Part shown: piece after piece, positions 15,975 through 17,820 of the stretch
Numbering within the stretch: the stretch's first letter is position 1
Layout of the letters: each line of letters opens with the position of its first letter
NCBI GenBank assembly: GCA_017509065.1
Contig: JAFWQM010000163.1
Span: forward strand, 1 to 17,820
Origin: Clostridia bacterium
GTDB lineage: Bacteria > Bacillota_A > Clostridia > Christensenellales > Aristaeellaceae
DNA: 17,820 nucleotides
Direction of reading: 5' to 3'
Notes under the pieces: model-generated
Told to the model about the DNA's origin: nothing
Seen by the model: only the letters and a program-made list of their open reading frames with translations
Database searches by the model: none
Made by a program: the position numbers and the translations under genes

Positions 15975-16168
15975 GCTTTCGAGAATTGCAATGGGTTTAC
16001 ATGGAGGGGCGGTGTGGTAGCCTGACGCAGGCGCCAGCCAAGGAGCCGCCTATTCGGATGGCGGCTACGGGGATGGCGTCAAGGCTGGCCTCCACACCGC
16101 CAGAGGCTCCATGTCAACCCTTGCAATCGCAGAAAGCCCCCTTTTCTTTTGAAATGAATCGGCTTTCT
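15975..16168 (+). other. Large imperfect palindrome, possible structured RNA or mobile-element end
   Basis: Nested pairings, from the outside in: gctttc (15975-15980)/gaaagc (16132-16137); attgca (15985-15990)/tgcaat (16122-16127); gggtt (15993-15997)/aaccc (16116-16120); acatggag (15999-16006)/ctccatgt (16107-16114); ggcggtgtgg (16008-16017)/ccacaccgcc (16092-16101); agcc (16019-16022)/ggct (16083-16086); gacgc (16024-16028)/gcgtc (16076-16080); agccgcc (16044-16050)/ggcggct (16060-16066). A second hairpin agaaagcc (16131-16138)/ggctttct (16161-16168) competes for the outermost pair. The compensating layout is seen directly; the function is unknown, and the favoured strand is a guess. Confidence 0.65.
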
Positions 16169-16202
16169 ATTGAATTACCATTCACCTTTTTGTGCTTTTA
16201 TA

Positions 16203-16245
16203 GGAGCCCTTTTGCTCACATTTGGAGCCCCAATGCTCCACTTTT
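16203..16245. repeat. Two adjacent 21-22 bp repeats, GGAGCCC-N4-GCTC
   Basis: Copy one (16203-16223) and copy two (16224-16245) abut head to tail. Each contains an inverted pair gagc/gctc (16204-16207 and 16214-16217; ggagc/gctcc at 16224-16228 and 16235-16239). They look like paired protein-binding sites or iterons. Between them and the GH51 stub (16246-16352) I see no gene I trust. Confidence 0.5.
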
Positions 16246-16352
16246 AGGTTGCCGAACACAGCTGATGGAAAGAGCTTTGTCAAGGATTATTTTATCTCAG
16301 GGAAATGCTCTGATCCGAAATAATGAGGAAGTGAAGGAAATCGTATCCTCAC

Positions 16353-16571
16353 TTATCTAACAAAACGAATGACATTCCAAGATGCGGCAGGCAAAACGAT
16401 CATATTGCTACCTTGAATCACGCTTGCAGTCATCGGAACGACATTGTTTGGATGACTCTCCGTGTTGACGGCTTTCACATCATCATGATGCAAAACGGAC
16501 TGGGAAGCCGATCTGAACGCACCAAAGGAGCGGAGGTCGCAGGATAATTCAGCTCCCTCATGGATGAATGA
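16353..16571 (-). pseudogene. 3' remnant of a GH51 alpha-L-arabinofuranosidase gene
   Basis: The minus-strand frame ending at TAA 16355-16353 reads EGAELSCDLRSFGAF, then VLHHDDVKAVNTESHPNNVVP and closes with VLPAASWNVIRFVR. This order (xCDLR-x-F, H-x-D-x-KAVNT-x-x-x-P-x-x-V-x-P, LP-x-x-SWNVIR) is the C-terminal beta-sandwich of Clostridia/Bacilli GH51 enzymes. Similarity reaches back to about 16571, right at the stop of the lacI gene, and no start codon or catalytic domain is present; a full GH51 has about 500 residues. The intact gene must once have stood here or been recombined in, suggesting that arabinoxylan side chains were also a target of this locus. Confidence 0.75.
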
Positions 16572-16576
16572 AACGA

Positions 16577-17599
16577 TTATACGGAATCTCGCTCAATAAT
16601 GGAACACGGGATAATTTCCCGAACCGGGTGGGCATAGGGATTGCTGATCATATCAATAATGTGCAGAGCGGCTTTTGCGCCGATTGCTGGGGTGGGCAGT
16701 GCCACGGTGGTCAGGGGCGGCTGGAGGTAGCTTGCAATCTCCCTGTTATCAAAACCGACGATGGCGATGTCTTTGGGAATTTGCAGGCCTATAGTTTGAA
16801 TGGCGGACAGGGAGCCGGCAGCCATCAGATCGTTCATGGCGAAAATTGCGGTTGGCGGAGAAGGCAATTCCAAAAGAGCTTTTGTTTGCGTTTTGCCGGA
16901 TTCATATTCCCAATCGCCGTATCGAATGTATTCCGGCGGCAGCGTCAATGCGGCCTGCTGCATGGCCATCTGAATGCCCAGCAGCCGCTGCCCGGTGGGA
17001 TAGGAATGGGGATGCCCGGCGATGACCGCAATTCGCTCATGCCCTTTGCTGAGTAAATAGCGGATCATATCGGCCGCAGAATCTTTGTTTGAATAGGTTA
17101 CATACGTGTCATTTTCCGTTCCGTGAGAGTAGGCGTACACCAGGGGCGTATCCATGGGGTCTAGCAGATAATCCAGGTGGCGGTCGTGCATCGCCACATA
17201 GATGATGCCGTCCACGTTGGAGGATTTGAGCAGCAGGACGCCTTCATTGATGCGCTCCCGGTAGGTGCCGATCTGCTCATATTGGTTATACAGCTTTTCC
17301 AGCAGGTGCAAATCATGGAAAATCGTTTTGTATCCCGCCATAGATAGAGTTTCGCTGATGCCGCTGACGATGGCTGCCACAGGCAGACCGCGGATATCCT
17401 CCACCAGCACGCCGATGGTAAATGTCTGGCCCATGCGCAGGGATTTTGCCACGGTGTTGGGCGTATAATTCACCTGGGATATGGCCCGCAGTACCCGTTC
17501 TGTGGTTTCGGGGGAGAGCTTTTTGGAGCCGTTGATCACATGGGATACTGTCGCGGTGGATACCCCCGCCAGCTCTGCTACATCCCGCATGGTTGCCAT
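16577..17599 (-). CDS. LacI-family transcriptional regulator, 340 aa
   Basis: It is a sugar-responsive repressor. Residues 1-50 are the LacI helix-turn-helix with hinge (MRDVAELAGVSTATVSHVIN, then NYTPNTVAKSLR). The rest is a periplasmic-binding-like effector domain with the usual blocks TFTIGVLVEDI, GHERIAVIAG, AIFAMNDLMAAG and DIAIVGFDNREIA. The ATG at 17599 is preferred to one two codons upstream: the ribosome site AAGGGTGG is 7 bases before the former but only one base before the latter. Its own promoter lies just upstream. Immediately downstream on the same strand is the GH51 remnant, which may be what it once controlled. The inducer is unknown. Confidence 0.93.
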   Translation of the reverse strand: MATMRDVAELAGVSTATVSHVINGSKKLSPETTERVLRAISQVNYTPNTVAKSLRMGQTFTIGVLVEDIRGLPVAAIVSGISETLSMAGYKTIFHDLHLLEKLYNQYEQIGTYRERINEGVLLLKSSNVDGIIYVAMHDRHLDYLLDPMDTPLVYAYSHGTENDTYVTYSNKDSAADMIRYLLSKGHERIAVIAGHPHSYPTGQRLLGIQMAMQQAALTLPPEYIRYGDWEYESGKTQTKALLELPSPPTAIFAMNDLMAAGSLSAIQTIGLQIPKDIAIVGFDNREIASYLQPPLTTVALPTPAIGAKAALHIIDMISNPYAHPVREIIPCSIIERDSV

Positions 17600-17626
17600 A
17601 GACATACCACCCTTCTGTGAGGTTAA

Positions 17627-17666
17627 TCGTTTGAAAGATTATAAACGAGAAAAGGAAATTCGTCAA
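17627..17666 (-). promoter_or_regulatory. Promoter of the LacI gene with a candidate operator
   Basis: On the minus strand TTGACG (plus 17661-17666) and TATAAT (plus 17638-17643) are 17 bases apart, a near-consensus promoter. tcgttt (17627-17632) and aaacga (17643-17648) form an inverted repeat over the -10, a plausible autoregulatory LacI site. Confidence 0.7.
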
Positions 17667-17691
17667 GTACTGTCCGGTTAAAAAACACGGC

Positions 17692-17820
17692 TCACGCATG
17701 AATAGAGAGTATGACTTTTTCGAGATAAGCATCATCATAGGCACAGCGTCTTCTTCTTCTGGCGACAGATAGCTTATCATCCATATTTTTGAGCACATTT
17801 AGAACGATGTGTCTGACAAC
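17692..17820 (-). mobile_element. 3' end of a probable ISAs1-type transposase gene (continues beyond window)
   Basis: The minus-strand frame is open from the window edge to TGA 17694-17692 (42 residues). It reads RHIVLNVLKNMDDKLSVARR, followed by RRRCAYDDAYLEKVI. The pattern R-x-I-x-LN-x-L...K-x-S...R-x-x-A-x-DD-x-YL-x-x-V is that of the C-terminus of ISAs1/H-repeat transposases. The catalytic part lies outside the window. The lacI promoter begins only about 25 bases beyond the stop codon, so the IS end and the promoter are nearly in contact. Confidence 0.55.

Noticed and set aside
15975..16168. Retron-type msr-msd RNA
   Set aside because: The long stem with outer inverted repeats suggested it, but no reverse transcriptase gene or fragment is present on either side.
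16203..16245. CRISPR-like repeats
   Set aside because: Only two abutting copies, with no spacers and no cas genes nearby.
15986..16360. Plus-strand open frame of 124 codons
   Set aside because: Its first half is the large palindrome and the short repeats. The last 30 residues look somewhat protein-like, but I could not assign them and there is no start or ribosome site for that part alone.

Overview
The window looks like a hemicellulose-utilisation region from a Gram-positive gut or rumen Clostridia-type genome. This is inferred from GGAGG ribosome sites, Lpl-type ABC transporter genes without a local ATPase, AraC and LacI regulators, a base composition near 50% GC, and Firmicutes-type phage and IS remnants. 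An affiliation with Christensenellales is only a guess, resting on the signal-peptide style.

Left part (1-4150, + strand): the 3' end of a GH1 beta-glucosidase, a doubtful small ORF, and a large secreted CE15-like glucuronoyl esterase with its own promoter. After it come about 500 bp without a credible gene, packed with hairpins and ending in converging terminators.

Centre (4179-10581, - strand): one operon running right to left: two Lpl-type permeases, a solute-binding protein and a cytosolic GH115 alpha-glucuronidase. A divergent AraC-family regulator (10803-11672) and a 653-aa putative (alpha/alpha)6-barrel enzyme of no family I recognise (11778-13739) follow on the + strand. A GCAGAAT motif recurs at all three promoters and is a candidate AraC site. 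Together the genes suggest glucuronoxylan use: the esterase cuts glucuronate esters outside the cell, the transporter imports acidic oligosaccharides, and GH115, GH1 and perhaps the unassigned enzyme finish them inside.

Right part (13740-17820): accessory and scarred DNA. It holds a DUF6809-like small protein, an intact two-domain phage endolysin, the 3' stub of its holin, and a gene-free stretch with a large imperfect palindrome (about 160 bp) and paired short repeats. Beyond these are the 3' remnant of a GH51 arabinofuranosidase, a complete LacI-family regulator with a strong promoter, and the 3' end of a probable ISAs1-type transposase at the window edge. The GH51 and holin stubs are absent from simple ORF calling and show that this side has been rearranged. 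No tRNA, rRNA or CRISPR array was seen.
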